Source: Streptococcus mitis SK564 | Lineage (GTDB): Bacteria; Bacillota; Bacilli; Lactobacillales; Streptococcaceae | Direction of reading: 5' to 3' | Length of the DNA stretch: 64,000 nt | Assembly (NCBI RefSeq): GCF_000148525.1 | Contig: NZ_AEDU01000019.1 | Span: 1 to 64,000, forward strand | Part shown: positions 1-9,423 of the stretch, one piece after another | How positions within the stretch are numbered: position 1 is the stretch's first letter | Layout: the number at the start of each line of letters is the position of its first letter | Position numbers and translations under genes: made by a program | The notes under the pieces: generated by a model | The model's input: the letters and a program-made list of their open reading frames with translations, nothing else | What the model was told of the DNA's origin: nothing | The model's database searches: none

Positions 1-76
1 GGGCCTATTTTATCACAAAAGATAAGAGAAAGCTATGTGGGATGTCAGAGGAATACTTTTAAATCAGGAAAGTAGT

Positions 77-106
77 AAAAAAGCAACCGTACCTGCAGTT
101 GCTTTT
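77..106 (-). terminator. Rho-independent terminator of the DUF1129-corA unit
   Basis: A 9-bp stem (AAAAGCAAC paired with GTTGCTTTT) reads out on the minus strand into a U tract, just after the stop of the DUF1129 gene. The first 76 bases of the window hold nothing I can identify. Confidence 0.75.
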
Positions 107-115
107 ATAATTCTC

Positions 116-793
116 TTAATAACGTGTTGGCCCTGCACTTGCGCTGCGGATGTTCAAGCGTTTTTTGAGATAGAAGCGAAGGGCTAGGAGGGCTGCTCCG
201 ATAATAGCCAGTGGCAATGGAGCAAGTACTGGATTAAGGCTAGCTGGTAGGAAGCTTGTTGCAAAGAAGACAAGCAACCAAAGGAACATAGAAGCTAGGA
301 TAACCAGTACAGATTTCCAGAAAGGTGGGCGTTGACTGCGATCCATGTCTGGTCCATAATACTGGTAAACAAAGTAGTACATCAAGTAGAAGGCAAATCC
401 ACCAACCAGTCCAACTAATAGGAGAGTAATTAAACCGTAACCGATAGCTTGATCTGCTGAGAAGAAGGTTGTGAGAGCGCTGACGAGGGCAAAGAGGCTA
501 GTGATGAAAAGGGCTGAATCCATAATCATGAGTTTTGGATCATCATTTTCTTTTGGATGCTCTTTTTCGTACTGCTCTTTGACAGTAAAGCTATGAGCCC
601 AGTGAGTTGGCGCGCCATAGAGGGAACGAGCAGTCGTACCCTTGGCTTGCTCTTCAAGGATTTGGGGAATGACTTCCTCAAAAATAGTCTTGATTTCAGC
701 GTCTGATTTCCCATCTTTGATGAATTGTTGGGTAGCGATGTGGATAAATTCTTGGTTTTTCTTAGTTAATTTTTGTAGATCAATCTGAGACAT
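116..793 (-). CDS. DUF1129 family membrane protein
   Basis: Predicted 225-aa integral membrane protein of the DUF1129 (YfnA/YoaS-like) group; function unknown. A soluble N-terminal part of about 90 residues, rich in charged helix, is followed by four hydrophobic segments (roughly residues 90-108, 115-145, 160-185 and 190-212) and a basic C-terminus. I placed the start at an ATG preceded by an AGAGGAG ribosome-binding site six bases upstream. An in-frame ATG seven codons earlier lies inside the corA end and lacks such a site. It sits 11 bases after corA on the same strand, so the two are probably co-transcribed. That suggests, but does not prove, a role in cation or membrane homeostasis. Confidence 0.8.
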   Translation of the reverse strand: MSQIDLQKLTKKNQEFIHIATQQFIKDGKSDAEIKTIFEEVIPQILEEQAKGTTARSLYGAPTHWAHSFTVKEQYEKEHPKENDDPKLMIMDSALFITSLFALVSALTTFFSADQAIGYGLITLLLVGLVGGFAFYLMYYFVYQYYGPDMDRSQRPPFWKSVLVILASMFLWLLVFFATSFLPASLNPVLAPLPLAIIGAALLALRFYLKKRLNIRSASAGPTRY

Positions 794-804
794 AGGAACT
801 CCTC

Positions 805-1749
805 TTAGAACCATTTTTTATGGATGAGATAGAGAGTGAGCGAAACACTCATAGCAAAGGCGATAAAGACGATTAACCAGAAGGCATTTGGCTCTCCGTT
901 TAGGGGGATTTCATTATCCTTAAAGTTCATCCCGTAGGCAGAAAAGACCATGGTTGGGATGGACATAACGATGGTCACAAGGGCCAAGGTTTTCATGATG
1001 TTGTTCTGGTTGTTAGAAATGATAGAGGCGAAGGTCTCTGTCATAGAATGCAAGACGTTTCCATAAATATCTGCCATCTCGATGGCCTGTTGGGTTTCAA
1101 TCAGGGTATCTTCAAGCAGGTCCTCGTCTTCAAGGTATTTCTTGATATTGCTGGTTGAGCTGGTCAATTTCTTAATCACGCGCTCATTTGTTTTGAGGGA
1201 AGCCTTGAAATAGACGATAGTTTTTTCTAATTCCATGAGCTCAATCAATTCTTCATTACGAGTTGATTGATGCAGTTGACTTTCGATTTGTTCACTCTTA
1301 CGGTCAATCGAACGAAGGGCTGTTAGGTATAGTTCTGCATTGCGATAAAGAATCTGGAAGATAAAACGCGAACGCATAAAAGTATAGAAATTACGCAATC
1401 GACGGTTGATAAAGACATCAAGGACAGGTAATGGTTCCAAACACGTAGTGATAATGGTTTCCTCAGTGATGATAATACCAAGCGGGATGGTTACGTAGTA
1501 GGTGCGGTTATTTCTTTCCTCTGTGACCGGCACGTCAACGATAATCAGGGTATACTCGTCTTCAATGGTAATACGAGACATTTCTTCCGCATCGAGCGGT
1601 GCTCGAAGGTCCGCAATATCGATATCGAAGGCGTTAGCGATTTCGAGTGATTCATTTTGAGTCGGATTGACGAGATTGATCCAAGTACCCGGTTCAAGCG
1701 TATCGATCTCTTTAAATTCAGTTGTTGTAGAGAGAAAAACTTGTTTCAT
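805..1749 (-). CDS. corA: CorA-family magnesium/divalent cation channel
   Basis: Inner-membrane channel for Mg2+ (or Co2+/Ni2+ in some members) that works as a homopentamer. The 314-residue protein has the family layout: an alpha/beta N-terminal cytosolic domain, a long helical stretch (about residues 130-245), and two C-terminal membrane helices. The hallmark GMN motif (AYGMNFKDNE) follows the first helix at about residue 273, and the basic tail ends in HKKWF. It is divergent from uvrA across a 131-base region. A second Mg transporter (mgtA) with an Mg-sensing riboswitch lies 4.4 kb away; the corA leader shows no riboswitch. Confidence 0.93.
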   Translation of the reverse strand: MKQVFLSTTTEFKEIDTLEPGTWINLVNPTQNESLEIANAFDIDIADLRAPLDAEEMSRITIEDEYTLIIVDVPVTEERNNRTYYVTIPLGIIITEETIITTCLEPLPVLDVFINRRLRNFYTFMRSRFIFQILYRNAELYLTALRSIDRKSEQIESQLHQSTRNEELIELMELEKTIVYFKASLKTNERVIKKLTSSTSNIKKYLEDEDLLEDTLIETQQAIEMADIYGNVLHSMTETFASIISNNQNNIMKTLALVTIVMSIPTMVFSAYGMNFKDNEIPLNGEPNAFWLIVFIAFAMSVSLTLYLIHKKWF

Positions 1750-1843
1750 ATCCCTTATCCTTTCTCATTTTTCAGATTTTTTCACACCGTACTATTATAC
1801 TACAAAATCGGCCTTTTGGGTAATAGAATCTCACTTTTTTTGG

Positions 1844-1849
1844 TATAAT
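1844..1849 (+). promoter_or_regulatory. Promoter -10 box for uvrA
   Basis: TATAAT preceded by TGG (extended -10), 31 bases before the chosen uvrA start. The -35 is poorly conserved. No LexA-like operator was seen, in line with the absence of a classical SOS response in pneumococci. Confidence 0.6.
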
Positions 1850-1880
1850 GGTAAGCAATAATGGACTAGAAAGAACAAAA

Positions 1881-4712
1881 ATGCAAGATAAAATTGTCAT
1901 TCATGGGGCGCGTGCCCATAATTTAAAAAATATTGATGTGGAGATTCCGCGAGACAAGCTGGTTGTCGTGACCGGCTTGTCAGGTTCAGGGAAATCCAGT
2001 CTGGCCTTTGATACCCTCTATGCGGAGGGACAACGTCGCTATGTGGAGAGTCTATCAGCCTATGCTCGTCAATTCTTGGGAAATATGGAGAAGCCTGATG
2101 TAGATGCTATTGATGGTCTCAGCCCAGCTATTTCCATCGACCAGAAAACGACTAGTAAAAATCCTCGCTCGACCGTAGGAACCACGACTGAAATCAATGA
2201 CTATCTGCGTCTCCTCTATGCGCGTGTGGGGACGCCTTACTGTATCAACGGGCATGGAGCTATCAAGGCTTCTTCTGTGGAGCAAATCGTGGATAAGGTT
2301 TTGGAGTTACCTGAACGCCAGCGCTTGCAGATTTTGGCCCCTGTCATCCGCAAGAAAAAAGGCCAACATAAGAGTGTTATCGAGAAGGTTCAGAAAGATG
2401 GGTATGTTCGTGTCCGTGTGGATGGGGAAGTCTATGATGTGACCGAAGTGCCAGAGTTGTCTAAGAGCAGGCAACACAATATTGATGTCGTGGTTGACCG
2501 TATTGTCATCAAGGAGGGTATTCGTAGTCGTCTCTTTGATTCCATTGAGGCTGCCCTTCGTATTGCAGAAGGTTATGTCATTATCGACACCATGGACGAC
2601 TCTGAGTTGCTCTTCTCTGAGCATTATGCCTGTCCAGTTTGTGGCTTTACTGTTCCAGAGTTAGAGCCACGTCTCTTCTCATTCAATGCTCCTTTTGGTT
2701 CTTGTAGTGAGTGTGATGGCTTGGGCATCAAGCTGGAGGTGGATACTGATTTGGTAGTGCCTGATGCCAGCAAAACCTTACGTGAGGGAGCCTTAGCTCC
2801 TTGGAATCCTATCTCATCCAACTACTATCCAAATATGCTAGAGCAGGCTATGACAGCTTTTGGAGTGGATATGGATAAACCTTTTGAGGACTTGTCAGAA
2901 GAGGATAAGAACTTGATTCTCTATGGATCTGATGGTAAGGAATTCCATTTCCACTATGAGAATGAATTTGGTGGTGTGCGCGATATCGATATTCCTTTTG
3001 AGGGAGTTGTTAATAATATCAAGCGTCGCTATCACGAGACAAACAGCGATTATACTCGCACCCAGATGCGCCTCTACATGAATGAACTGACCTGCGGAAC
3101 CTGTCATGGTTATCGCCTCAATGACCAGGCTTTGTCTGTACGTGTTGGTGGTGAGAAAGGACCACATATCGGAGAAATTTCAGACCTGTCTATCGCAGAC
3201 CACTTGGACTTGGTGAGCCAGTTAACCTTGTCTGAAAATGAAGCCATCATTGCTCGACCTATTCTCAAGGAAATCAAGGATCGTTTGACCTTCCTTAATA
3301 ACGTGGGTCTTAACTATCTGACCCTGTCTCGTTCGGCAGGAACTCTTTCAGGTGGAGAAAGTCAGCGTATTCGTTTGGCAACCCAGATTGGCTCAAACCT
3401 ATCAGGTGTCCTTTATATATTGGATGAGCCGTCAATCGGTCTCCACCAGAGGGACAATGATCGTCTGATTGCCAGTCTCAAAAAGATGCGTGATTTGGGT
3501 AATACTCTCATAGTAGTGGAACATGATGAAGATACCATGCGTGAGGCTGATTATCTGATTGACGTTGGTCCCGGTGCCGGTGTTTTTGGTGGGGAAATTG
3601 TTGCGGCAGGTACGCCCAAGCAGGTGGCTCGCAACAGTAAGTCTATCACAGGCCAGTACTTGTCAGGCAAACGTGCCATTCCAGTGCCAGAAGAGCGACG
3701 TGTCGGAAATGGTCGTTTTATCGAGGTGACAGGAGCGCGTGAGAACAACCTGCAAAATGTCACAGCTCGCTTCCCACTAGGAAAATTTATCGCAGTGACA
3801 GGGGTATCAGGTTCAGGGAAATCGACCCTAATCAATAGCATTCTCAAAAAAGCTATTGCTCAGAAGCTCAACCGTAATTCAGACAAGCCTGGTAAATTCA
3901 AGACCATCACAGGGATTGAGCATGTAGACCGCTTGATTGACATTGACCAAAGTCCTATCGGACGAACGCCGAGGTCCAACCCAGCTACCTATACAGGAGT
4001 TTTTGACGATATACGTGACCTCTTTGCCCAGACAAACGAAGCCAAGATTCGAGGCTACAAGAAAGGGCGTTTCAGTTTCAACGTCAAGGGTGGTCGTTGT
4101 GAAGCCTGCTCAGGTGACGGGATTATCAAGATTGAGATGCACTTCTTGCCAGATGTTTATGTGGCTTGTGAAGTCTGCCACGGAACCCGCTACAACAGTG
4201 AAACTCTAGAAGTTCACTATAAGGAAAAAAATATCTCGCAGGTCTTGGATATGACCGTCAACGATGCGGTAGCATTCTTCCAACACATTCCAAAGATTCA
4301 ACGCAAACTTCAGACCATCAAGGATGTGGGGCTGGGCTATGTGACGCTAGGGCAACCAGCTACCACCCTTTCTGGAGGAGAAGCCCAGCGTATGAAGCTG
4401 GCTAGTGAACTCCACAAACGATCGACAGGAAAATCTTTCTACATTCTGGACGAGCCGACGACAGGGCTTCATACTGAGGACATCGCTCGCTTGCTCAAGG
4501 TTTTAGCTCGCTTTGTAGACGATGGCAATACAGTCCTCGTTATCGAGCACAATCTAGATGTTATTAAGACGGCAGACCATATTATTGACTTGGGACCTGA
4601 GGGCGGTGTCGGTGGTGGAACCATCATCGCAACAGGAACTCCAGAAGAAGTAGCGGCCAACGAAGCCAGCTACACAGGACATTATTTGAAAGGAAAGTTA
4701 CATCATGAATAA
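1881..4712 (+). CDS. uvrA: UvrABC excinuclease subunit A
   Basis: DNA-damage recognition ATPase of nucleotide excision repair; acts as a dimer that loads UvrB at lesions. The 943-residue length is normal. Visible are two ABC ATPase modules: Walker [10 protein letters not shown] near residue 31 and GVSGSGKST near 640, with signature LSGGESQR and LSGGEAQR. The zinc modules are CPVCG...CSECDG, CGTCHG and CEACSG...CEVCHG. I start at ATGCAAGAT (MQDKIVIHG), the usual N-terminus. An in-frame ATG 11 codons upstream would begin inside the -10 box and is rejected. The end overlaps pepP by eight bases, so both are likely one transcript. Confidence 0.96.
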   Translation: MQDKIVIHGARAHNLKNIDVEIPRDKLVVVTGLSGSGKSSLAFDTLYAEGQRRYVESLSAYARQFLGNMEKPDVDAIDGLSPAISIDQKTTSKNPRSTVGTTTEINDYLRLLYARVGTPYCINGHGAIKASSVEQIVDKVLELPERQRLQILAPVIRKKKGQHKSVIEKVQKDGYVRVRVDGEVYDVTEVPELSKSRQHNIDVVVDRIVIKEGIRSRLFDSIEAALRIAEGYVIIDTMDDSELLFSEHYACPVCGFTVPELEPRLFSFNAPFGSCSECDGLGIKLEVDTDLVVPDASKTLREGALAPWNPISSNYYPNMLEQAMTAFGVDMDKPFEDLSEEDKNLILYGSDGKEFHFHYENEFGGVRDIDIPFEGVVNNIKRRYHETNSDYTRTQMRLYMNELTCGTCHGYRLNDQALSVRVGGEKGPHIGEISDLSIADHLDLVSQLTLSENEAIIARPILKEIKDRLTFLNNVGLNYLTLSRSAGTLSGGESQRIRLATQIGSNLSGVLYILDEPSIGLHQRDNDRLIASLKKMRDLGNTLIVVEHDEDTMREADYLIDVGPGAGVFGGEIVAAGTPKQVARNSKSITGQYLSGKRAIPVPEERRVGNGRFIEVTGARENNLQNVTARFPLGKFIAVTGVSGSGKSTLINSILKKAIAQKLNRNSDKPGKFKTITGIEHVDRLIDIDQSPIGRTPRSNPATYTGVFDDIRDLFAQTNEAKIRGYKKGRFSFNVKGGRCEACSGDGIIKIEMHFLPDVYVACEVCHGTRYNSETLEVHYKEKNISQVLDMTVNDAVAFFQHIPKIQRKLQTIKDVGLGYVTLGQPATTLSGGEAQRMKLASELHKRSTGKSFYILDEPTTGLHTEDIARLLKVLARFVDDGNTVLVIEHNLDVIKTADHIIDLGPEGGVGGGTIIATGTPEEVAANEASYTGHYLKGKLHHE

Positions 4713-5766
4713 ACGTGTACAAGCATTTCTAGCTAAAATGCAAGAAAAAGAACTAGATGGCATCATCATCAATAACCTTAAAAACGTCTATTACCTGACT
4801 GGTTTTTGGGGTTCAAACGGAACAGTCTTTATCAGCCGTGACCGTCAGGTCTTGGTGACAGACTCTCGCTATATCATTGCAGCCAAGCAAGAAACCAGTG
4901 GTTTTGAGATTGTGGCTGACCGTGATGAATTAGCTGTCATTGCAGGCATTGTCAAGGACATGGGCTTGTCTCGAATCGGTTTTGAGGACGAGATTTCAGT
5001 ATCTTATTACCACCGTATGCAGGCAGCTTTTGCAGGTTTGGACTTGTTTCCACAGACTCAGTTTGTCGAAGGTCTTCGAATGATTAAGGATGAAGCGGAG
5101 ATTGCAGCGATTCGCAAGGCTTGTTCTATCTCAGACCAAGCTTTCCGCGATGCGCTTGACTTTATTAAGCCAGGAAAGACTGAAATTGAGATTGCCAACT
5201 TCCTTGACTTCCGCATGCGTGAGTTGGGAGCATCTGGCTTGTCTTTTGATACGATTCTAGCTAGCGGTATCAATTCTTCTAAACCTCATGCCCATCCTAT
5301 GCACAAACCAGTAGAGTTAGGGGAAGCTATTACCATGGACTTCGGTTGCCTTTATGACCACTATGTCAGCGATATGACACGGACTATCTATCTAGGGCAT
5401 GTTAGCGATGAGCAGGCAGAAATTTACAATACGGTTTTGAAAGCCAACCAAGCCTTGATTGACCAGGCTAAGGCAGGATTAGGTTTCCGTGACTTTGACA
5501 AAATCCCTCGTGATATTATCATTGAGGCAGGTTATGGCGACTACTTTACTCACGGTATTGGCCACGGTATTGGACTGGATATCCATGAGGAACCATACTT
5601 TAGCCAAACTTCTACAGAAACTATTAAGGCAGGTATGGCCTTGACAGATGAGCCAGGTATCTATATCGAAGGCAAATATGGCGTTCGTATTGAGGATGAT
5701 ATCCTGATTACAGAGACAGGTTGTGAATTATTGACCCTAGCTCCAAAAGAGTTGATAGTTATTTAA
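4705..5766 (+). CDS. pepP: M24-family Xaa-Pro aminopeptidase
   Basis: Cytoplasmic metallopeptidase (353 aa) that removes an N-terminal residue preceding proline. An N-terminal creatinase-like domain (about 1-125) is followed by the pita-bread catalytic domain. Metal ligands appear in order: [26 protein letters not shown] and GVRIEDD. It overlaps the 3' end of uvrA by eight bases, suggesting translational coupling. An AGTCAA/TTGACT hairpin just after the stop could weakly terminate the transcript, but its 3' arm is also the -35 box of the next promoter. Confidence 0.93.
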   Translation: MNKRVQAFLAKMQEKELDGIIINNLKNVYYLTGFWGSNGTVFISRDRQVLVTDSRYIIAAKQETSGFEIVADRDELAVIAGIVKDMGLSRIGFEDEISVSYYHRMQAAFAGLDLFPQTQFVEGLRMIKDEAEIAAIRKACSISDQAFRDALDFIKPGKTEIEIANFLDFRMRELGASGLSFDTILASGINSSKPHAHPMHKPVELGEAITMDFGCLYDHYVSDMTRTIYLGHVSDEQAEIYNTVLKANQALIDQAKAGLGFRDFDKIPRDIIIEAGYGDYFTHGIGHGIGLDIHEEPYFSQTSTETIKAGMALTDEPGIYIEGKYGVRIEDDILITETGCELLTLAPKELIVI

Positions 5767-5786
5767 GAGTCAAACAACTCAAATGA

Positions 5787-5815
5787 TTGACTTTTAAATT
5801 TTAAAGGTTTATACT
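5787..5815 (+). promoter_or_regulatory. Promoter of the M-box/mgtA leader
   Basis: TTGACT and TATACT separated by 17 bases, a near-consensus housekeeping promoter. Transcription should begin at about 5822, giving a leader of about 350 nt before mgtA. Confidence 0.8.
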
Positions 5816-5821
5816 GAAAGA

Positions 5822-5965
5822 CGAAAACGGTAGGTGAGGCTACCATAGGGATACGGATGACTACCGCAAAGCAGTGGAGACACTACTCGTTGGTCAACAG
5901 TCCTGGTCGCGAAGGCCAAGACTAAGCTCATTACATTGCCCTATGGAGTTAAAGCTTGAACGAAA
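5822..5965 (+). ncRNA. M-box (ykoK) Mg2+ riboswitch aptamer
   Basis: Conserved M-box blocks occur in the right order: TAGGTGAGGCTACC at about 5830, ATAGGGATACGG, TTGGTCAACAGTC at about 5890, AAGACTAAGCT, and CATTGCCCTATGGAG...AAAGCTTGAACG at the 3' end. This class binds several Mg2+ ions and compacts when Mg2+ is plentiful, favouring termination. Its place directly upstream of a P-type Mg transporter fits. Recognition is by motif reading; no covariance model was run. Confidence 0.9.
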
Positions 5966-5984
5966 AACAGATAATTAGTTTTTT

Positions 5985-6013
5985 AATCCTGCCATTTTAT
6001 GGTGGGATTTTCT
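5985..6013 (+). terminator. M-box expression-platform terminator
   Basis: A 10-bp hairpin (AATCCTGCCA with TGGTGGGATT, two G-U pairs, 5-nt loop) runs into TTTTCT right after the aptamer. It is expected to form when Mg2+ is bound, stopping transcription before mgtA. A second control layer lies further downstream. Confidence 0.8.
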
Positions 6014-6043
6014 ACTGTTTAAATCAAAGAAAGGAGATAAACG

Positions 6044-6115
6044 ATGCAAATTGACGATCATCCGGAACCGCACATACACAGCCAATCGCTGATTTGTGTC
6101 GTTCTGTCCTTATAA
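6044..6115 (+). CDS. Candidate Mg-sensing leader peptide of mgtA (23 aa)
   Basis: A short ORF between the M-box terminator and mgtA, with a strong ribosome-binding site (AAAGGAG, 7 bases before the ATG). It encodes a 23-residue peptide starting MQIDDHPEPHIHSQ and ending in a hydrophobic CVVLSL. The DDHPEP stretch of acidic residues alternating with proline resembles the N-terminus of enterobacterial MgtL (MEPDPTP). There, such nascent chains destabilise the ribosome when Mg2+ is low. Codons 10-15 form the 5' arm of a 15-bp hairpin with RNA lying just before mgtA (see the switch feature). No protein family is known to me for it; the role is inferred from composition and position. Confidence 0.7.
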   Translation: MQIDDHPEPHIHSQSLICVVLSL

Positions 6116-6171
6116 AGTGATTGGTCTCTGTGTATGAAACACATCATTCATACAGATAGGAGAAACCAATG
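6073..6171 (+). promoter_or_regulatory. Two-state RNA switch controlling mgtA translation
   Basis: Fold A: 6073-6081 pairs with 6128-6136 (9 bp) and 6082-6087 with 6119-6124 (6 bp). Fold B combines two stems: 6131-6138 with 6147-6154 (8 bp), nested inside 6120-6125 with 6165-6170 plus 6126-6128 with 6160-6162 (9 bp, AA bulge). The outer stem of fold B covers the SD (GGAG at 6159-6162) and two bases of the mgtA start codon (6169-6171). The folds share 6120-6136, so they exclude each other. Fold A leaves the SD free. The 5' arm of fold A lies inside the leader ORF, so leader translation decides which fold wins. Pairings were read by eye; energies were not computed. Confidence 0.7.
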
Positions 6172-8829
6172 AAAACTACAAAAGAAAGATTAGCAACAGC
6201 TATTCATACATCTTTAAACGAAACTCTATCTTTTTATAAGACAAGTCTAACAGGCCTGACTGAGGAGCAGGTGGAGAAAAATCGTGACCTATATGGCGAA
6301 AATACCATCACAAAGGGTCAAGAAGACAGTATCCTCAAAAAGATTTACGAATCCATTATCAATCCTTTTACAATCATCTTGCTGGTCATCGCCGTGATTT
6401 CCTTGGTGACCAATGTCTGGTTGGCAAAACCAGGTCAAGAAGATCCGACAACTTCCATTATCATCGTTGTCCTAGTCCTCATTTCTGGTAGCATACGCTT
6501 TGTCCAAGAACTCCGTAGTGATAAGGCTGCGACCAATCTATCAAAAATGATTGTCAACACAGCGACTGTCATTCGTCAAGGAGAAATCCAAGAAGTACCT
6601 ATCGATGATTTGGTAGTGGGTGACGTGGTTAAATTAAGCGCTGGAGACATGATTCCAGCAGATCTTCTTTTATTTGAGTCGCGCGATTTCTTTGTACAAC
6701 AGTCGGGCTTGACAGGTGAAAGTGAATCGGTTGAAAAATTGGCCTTGACCAAGGCAACAGTTCAACAATCTGATAGTCTGCTAGAAGCAGAAGCGCTCGC
6801 TTTTATGGGCACCAATGTCTTATCTGGTAGTGCCAAGGCCGTGGTTTTAGCAGTTGGTGATGATACCATGATGGGAGCCATTGAGCAGACTTTGAACACC
6901 TATGACGAGCCTACTTCGTTTGAGCGGGAGATGAATAGTATTTCGTGGCTCTTGATTCGTTTGATGCTGGTCATGGTGCCCATCGTTTTCTTGTCCAATG
7001 GTTTAACAGATGGCGACTGGTTAGAAGCTGGCGTATTTGCTTTGAGTGTTGGTGTTGGATTGACACCTGAGATGCTTCCTATGATTATCACGGCCAGTCT
7101 AGCAAAAGGCTCCATCATTATGGCCAAGGAAAAAGTGGTTATCAAGAAACTCAATGCCATACAGGACTTAGGGGCGATTGATATTTTGTGTACAGATAAG
7201 ACAGGAACTCTAACCCAAGACGAAATTGTCCTTGAATATCCCTTGGACATCCACGGACGCTTGGATTTGACCGTCTTGAGACGAGCTTATCTCAATTCTT
7301 ATTTTCAAACGGGCTTGAAAAATTTGATGGACAGAGCCATCATCAAACGGACTGAAAAGGAAGCCAAAGAACACACCCTCTTGCAAAATCTGGCTCAAAC
7401 TTTTCAAAAAATAGATGAGCTTCCCTTTGATTTTGAACGTAGACGGATGAGTGTTATCGTTAAGGATGAACACGAAGTTGTTAGTTTGGTAACCAAGGGT
7501 GCCCTAGAGGAAATGTTGACGATTTCTAGTCATGCAGAATACCAAGGAGTGATTACTCCCTTGACAGATATTATTAGAGAAGAAATTTTAGCAGAAGTCC
7601 GACAACTAAATCAACAAGGTTTGCGTGTCTTGGGAGTGGCCTATAAGTCAGGTTTGAGGGAAGGTCATGCCTATACAGTTGATGACGAAGGGGATATGAT
7701 TCTAACTGGTTATTTAGCCTTCCTAGATCCTCCTAAACCATCTGCAGCACCAGCAATTAAGGCACTGTTAGAACATGGGGTTCAAACAAAGATTTTGACG
7801 GGAGACAATGAAAAAGTTACCCAAGCAGTCTGTGAAAAGGTTGGATTAGATATTAATCAGATGCTGTTAGGGTCTGAAATTGACCAGATGAGTAATCAAG
7901 AATTGGCCCAAGCTGTAGAGGAGGTAACAGTCTTTGCCAAACTTTCTCCTGACCAAAAAGCAAGGATTATTTTGCAATTTAAAGCCAATGGTCATGCTGT
8001 TGGCTATATGGGAGATGGAATCAATGATGCCCCTTCTATGAAAGTAGCAGATGTTGGGATTTCTGTTGATACAGCAGTAGATATTGCCAAAGAAACAGCT
8101 GATGTTATCCTACTTGATAAGGATCTCATGGTGCTTGAAAAAGGACTTGTTGAAGGGCGTAAGGTCTATGCCAATATGACCAAATATATCAAAATGACAG
8201 TGAGTTCTAATTTTGGAAATATCTTATCCCTATTGGTCTCTGGAATCTTTTTACCCTTTTTACCAATGGCACCAGTCCATTTGATTATCCTAAATCTAGT
8301 TTATGATTTGTCTTGCATTGCCTTGCCTTTTGACAAGGTGGACAAAGATTTTTTGAGAAATCCGCATACCTGGGAAGCCAAGTCCATCACACGTTTCATG
8401 GTTTGGATGGGGCCTATCTCTTCTGCCTTTGATATTTTGACCTTTATTTTGCTCTATTTTATCATTGTACCCATGACGACAGGTCATGCCTATGTTCATG
8501 GAGCAGAGTCGGCCGTAGGCTTTATTGTCTTGTTCCAGACAGGTTGGTTTATCGAATCTATGTGGTCACAAACTATGGTTATCCATATGCTGCGTTCAGC
8601 CAAAATTCCCTTTTTACAAAGTCGTCCAGCTTGGCTAGTCCTTGTGACAACCTTATTGGCTGCAGCCTTTGTGACCTTCCTTCCCTACAGTCCACTAGCT
8701 AGCCTTCTCCATCTAACTCCTTTAAAACCGATTTATTTCATCTTTTTACTTTTCATCATTATTTTGTATATGATTAGCGTGACAATTGTGAAAAAAATCT
8801 ATATCAAAAAATATCAAGAATGGCTGTAA
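6169..8829 (+). CDS. mgtA: P-type (P3B) magnesium-translocating ATPase
   Basis: Membrane ATPase that imports Mg2+, 886 residues, normal for MgtA/MgtB. Features in order: cation ATPase N-terminal domain (1-70), two membrane helices, actuator domain with the LTGESES motif near 183, and a second helix pair. Next come the phosphorylation motif CTDKTGTLT (Asp at residue 343), nucleotide-binding and P domains (KTGDNE-type LTGDNE, MGDGINDAPS), and six C-terminal helices ending IKKYQEWL. It lies behind an M-box and a second attenuator, which supports Mg2+ rather than Ca2+ as substrate. The TAGGAG ribosome-binding site can be hidden by the leader RNA. It stands alone between pepP and spx; whether relatives have it here needs comparison. 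Confidence 0.93.
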   Translation: MKTTKERLATAIHTSLNETLSFYKTSLTGLTEEQVEKNRDLYGENTITKGQEDSILKKIYESIINPFTIILLVIAVISLVTNVWLAKPGQEDPTTSIIIVVLVLISGSIRFVQELRSDKAATNLSKMIVNTATVIRQGEIQEVPIDDLVVGDVVKLSAGDMIPADLLLFESRDFFVQQSGLTGESESVEKLALTKATVQQSDSLLEAEALAFMGTNVLSGSAKAVVLAVGDDTMMGAIEQTLNTYDEPTSFEREMNSISWLLIRLMLVMVPIVFLSNGLTDGDWLEAGVFALSVGVGLTPEMLPMIITASLAKGSIIMAKEKVVIKKLNAIQDLGAIDILCTDKTGTLTQDEIVLEYPLDIHGRLDLTVLRRAYLNSYFQTGLKNLMDRAIIKRTEKEAKEHTLLQNLAQTFQKIDELPFDFERRRMSVIVKDEHEVVSLVTKGALEEMLTISSHAEYQGVITPLTDIIREEILAEVRQLNQQGLRVLGVAYKSGLREGHAYTVDDEGDMILTGYLAFLDPPKPSAAPAIKALLEHGVQTKILTGDNEKVTQAVCEKVGLDINQMLLGSEIDQMSNQELAQAVEEVTVFAKLSPDQKARIILQFKANGHAVGYMGDGINDAPSMKVADVGISVDTAVDIAKETADVILLDKDLMVLEKGLVEGRKVYANMTKYIKMTVSSNFGNILSLLVSGIFLPFLPMAPVHLIILNLVYDLSCIALPFDKVDKDFLRNPHTWEAKSITRFMVWMGPISSAFDILTFILLYFIIVPMTTGHAYVHGAESAVGFIVLFQTGWFIESMWSQTMVIHMLRSAKIPFLQSRPAWLVLVTTLLAAAFVTFLPYSPLASLLHLTPLKPIYFIFLLFIIILYMISVTIVKKIYIKKYQEWL

Positions 8830-8917
8830 ATTTCATTTTGTCAAGAAAAAAGTACGAAAATGACGAAAAAAGTCAAAAAAATTTAAAAATAGGTCGCAAG
8901 TCGGATGTTTTTTATGG

Positions 8918-8923
8918 TATAAT
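8918..8923 (+). promoter_or_regulatory. Extended -10 promoter for spx
   Basis: TGG-TATAAT 41 bases before the spx ATG; the -35 region has no good match. It follows an A-rich stretch after mgtA in which I see no strong terminator. Confidence 0.6.
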
Positions 8924-8964
8924 AGACTAAACTGATAGTAACATGTAGCGAAAGGGGTAGGTAC

Positions 8965-9363
8965 ATGATTAAAATTTATACAGTCTCAAGTTGTACTAGC
9001 TGTAAAAAAGCAAAAACCTGGCTCAATGCCCACCAGTTAAGTTATAAAGAACAAAACCTTGGTAAAGAAGGAATTACGAGAGAAGAATTACTGGATATTC
9101 TAACTAAAACAGATAACGGAATAGCCAGCATCGTTTCATCTAAAAATCGCTATGCCAAAGCCCTTGGAGTGGATATTGAAGATTTGAGTGTCAACGAAGT
9201 CCTCAATCTGATTATGGAAACACCGAGAATTTTAAAGAGCCCAATTCTTGTGGATGAAAAACGTCTGCAAGTTGGCTACAAGGAAGACGATATTCGTGCC
9301 TTCCTACCACGCTCTGTCCGTAATGTAGAAAATGCAGAAGCACGTTTGCGTGCAGCTCTATAA
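8965..9363 (+). CDS. spx: Spx/ArsC-family redox regulator
   Basis: Spx proteins bind the RNA polymerase alpha C-terminal domain and redirect transcription during thiol and oxidative stress. The 132-aa protein has a thioredoxin-like fold and the redox CxxC switch (SCTSCK, Cys10/Cys13) that marks Spx rather than arsenate reductase. Conserved RLQVGYKEDDIRAFLP follows in the C-terminal half. Streptococci carry two Spx paralogues (SpxA1, SpxA2); I cannot tell which this is. It has its own promoter and a terminator right after the stop. Confidence 0.88.
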   Translation: MIKIYTVSSCTSCKKAKTWLNAHQLSYKEQNLGKEGITREELLDILTKTDNGIASIVSSKNRYAKALGVDIEDLSVNEVLNLIMETPRILKSPILVDEKRLQVGYKEDDIRAFLPRSVRNVENAEARLRAAL

Positions 9364-9368
9364 ACATC

Positions 9369-9397
9369 AAGGCTGGGAGCAACTCCCAGTCTTATTT
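9369..9397 (+). terminator. Rho-independent terminator after spx
   Basis: Stem AAGGCTGGGAG / CTCCCAGTCTT with a 3-base loop, followed by ATTTTAATTT. It lies only 30 bases before the next gene. Confidence 0.75.
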
Positions 9398-9423
9398 TAA
9401 TTTCAAAAAGAAAGAAGAAAGAA

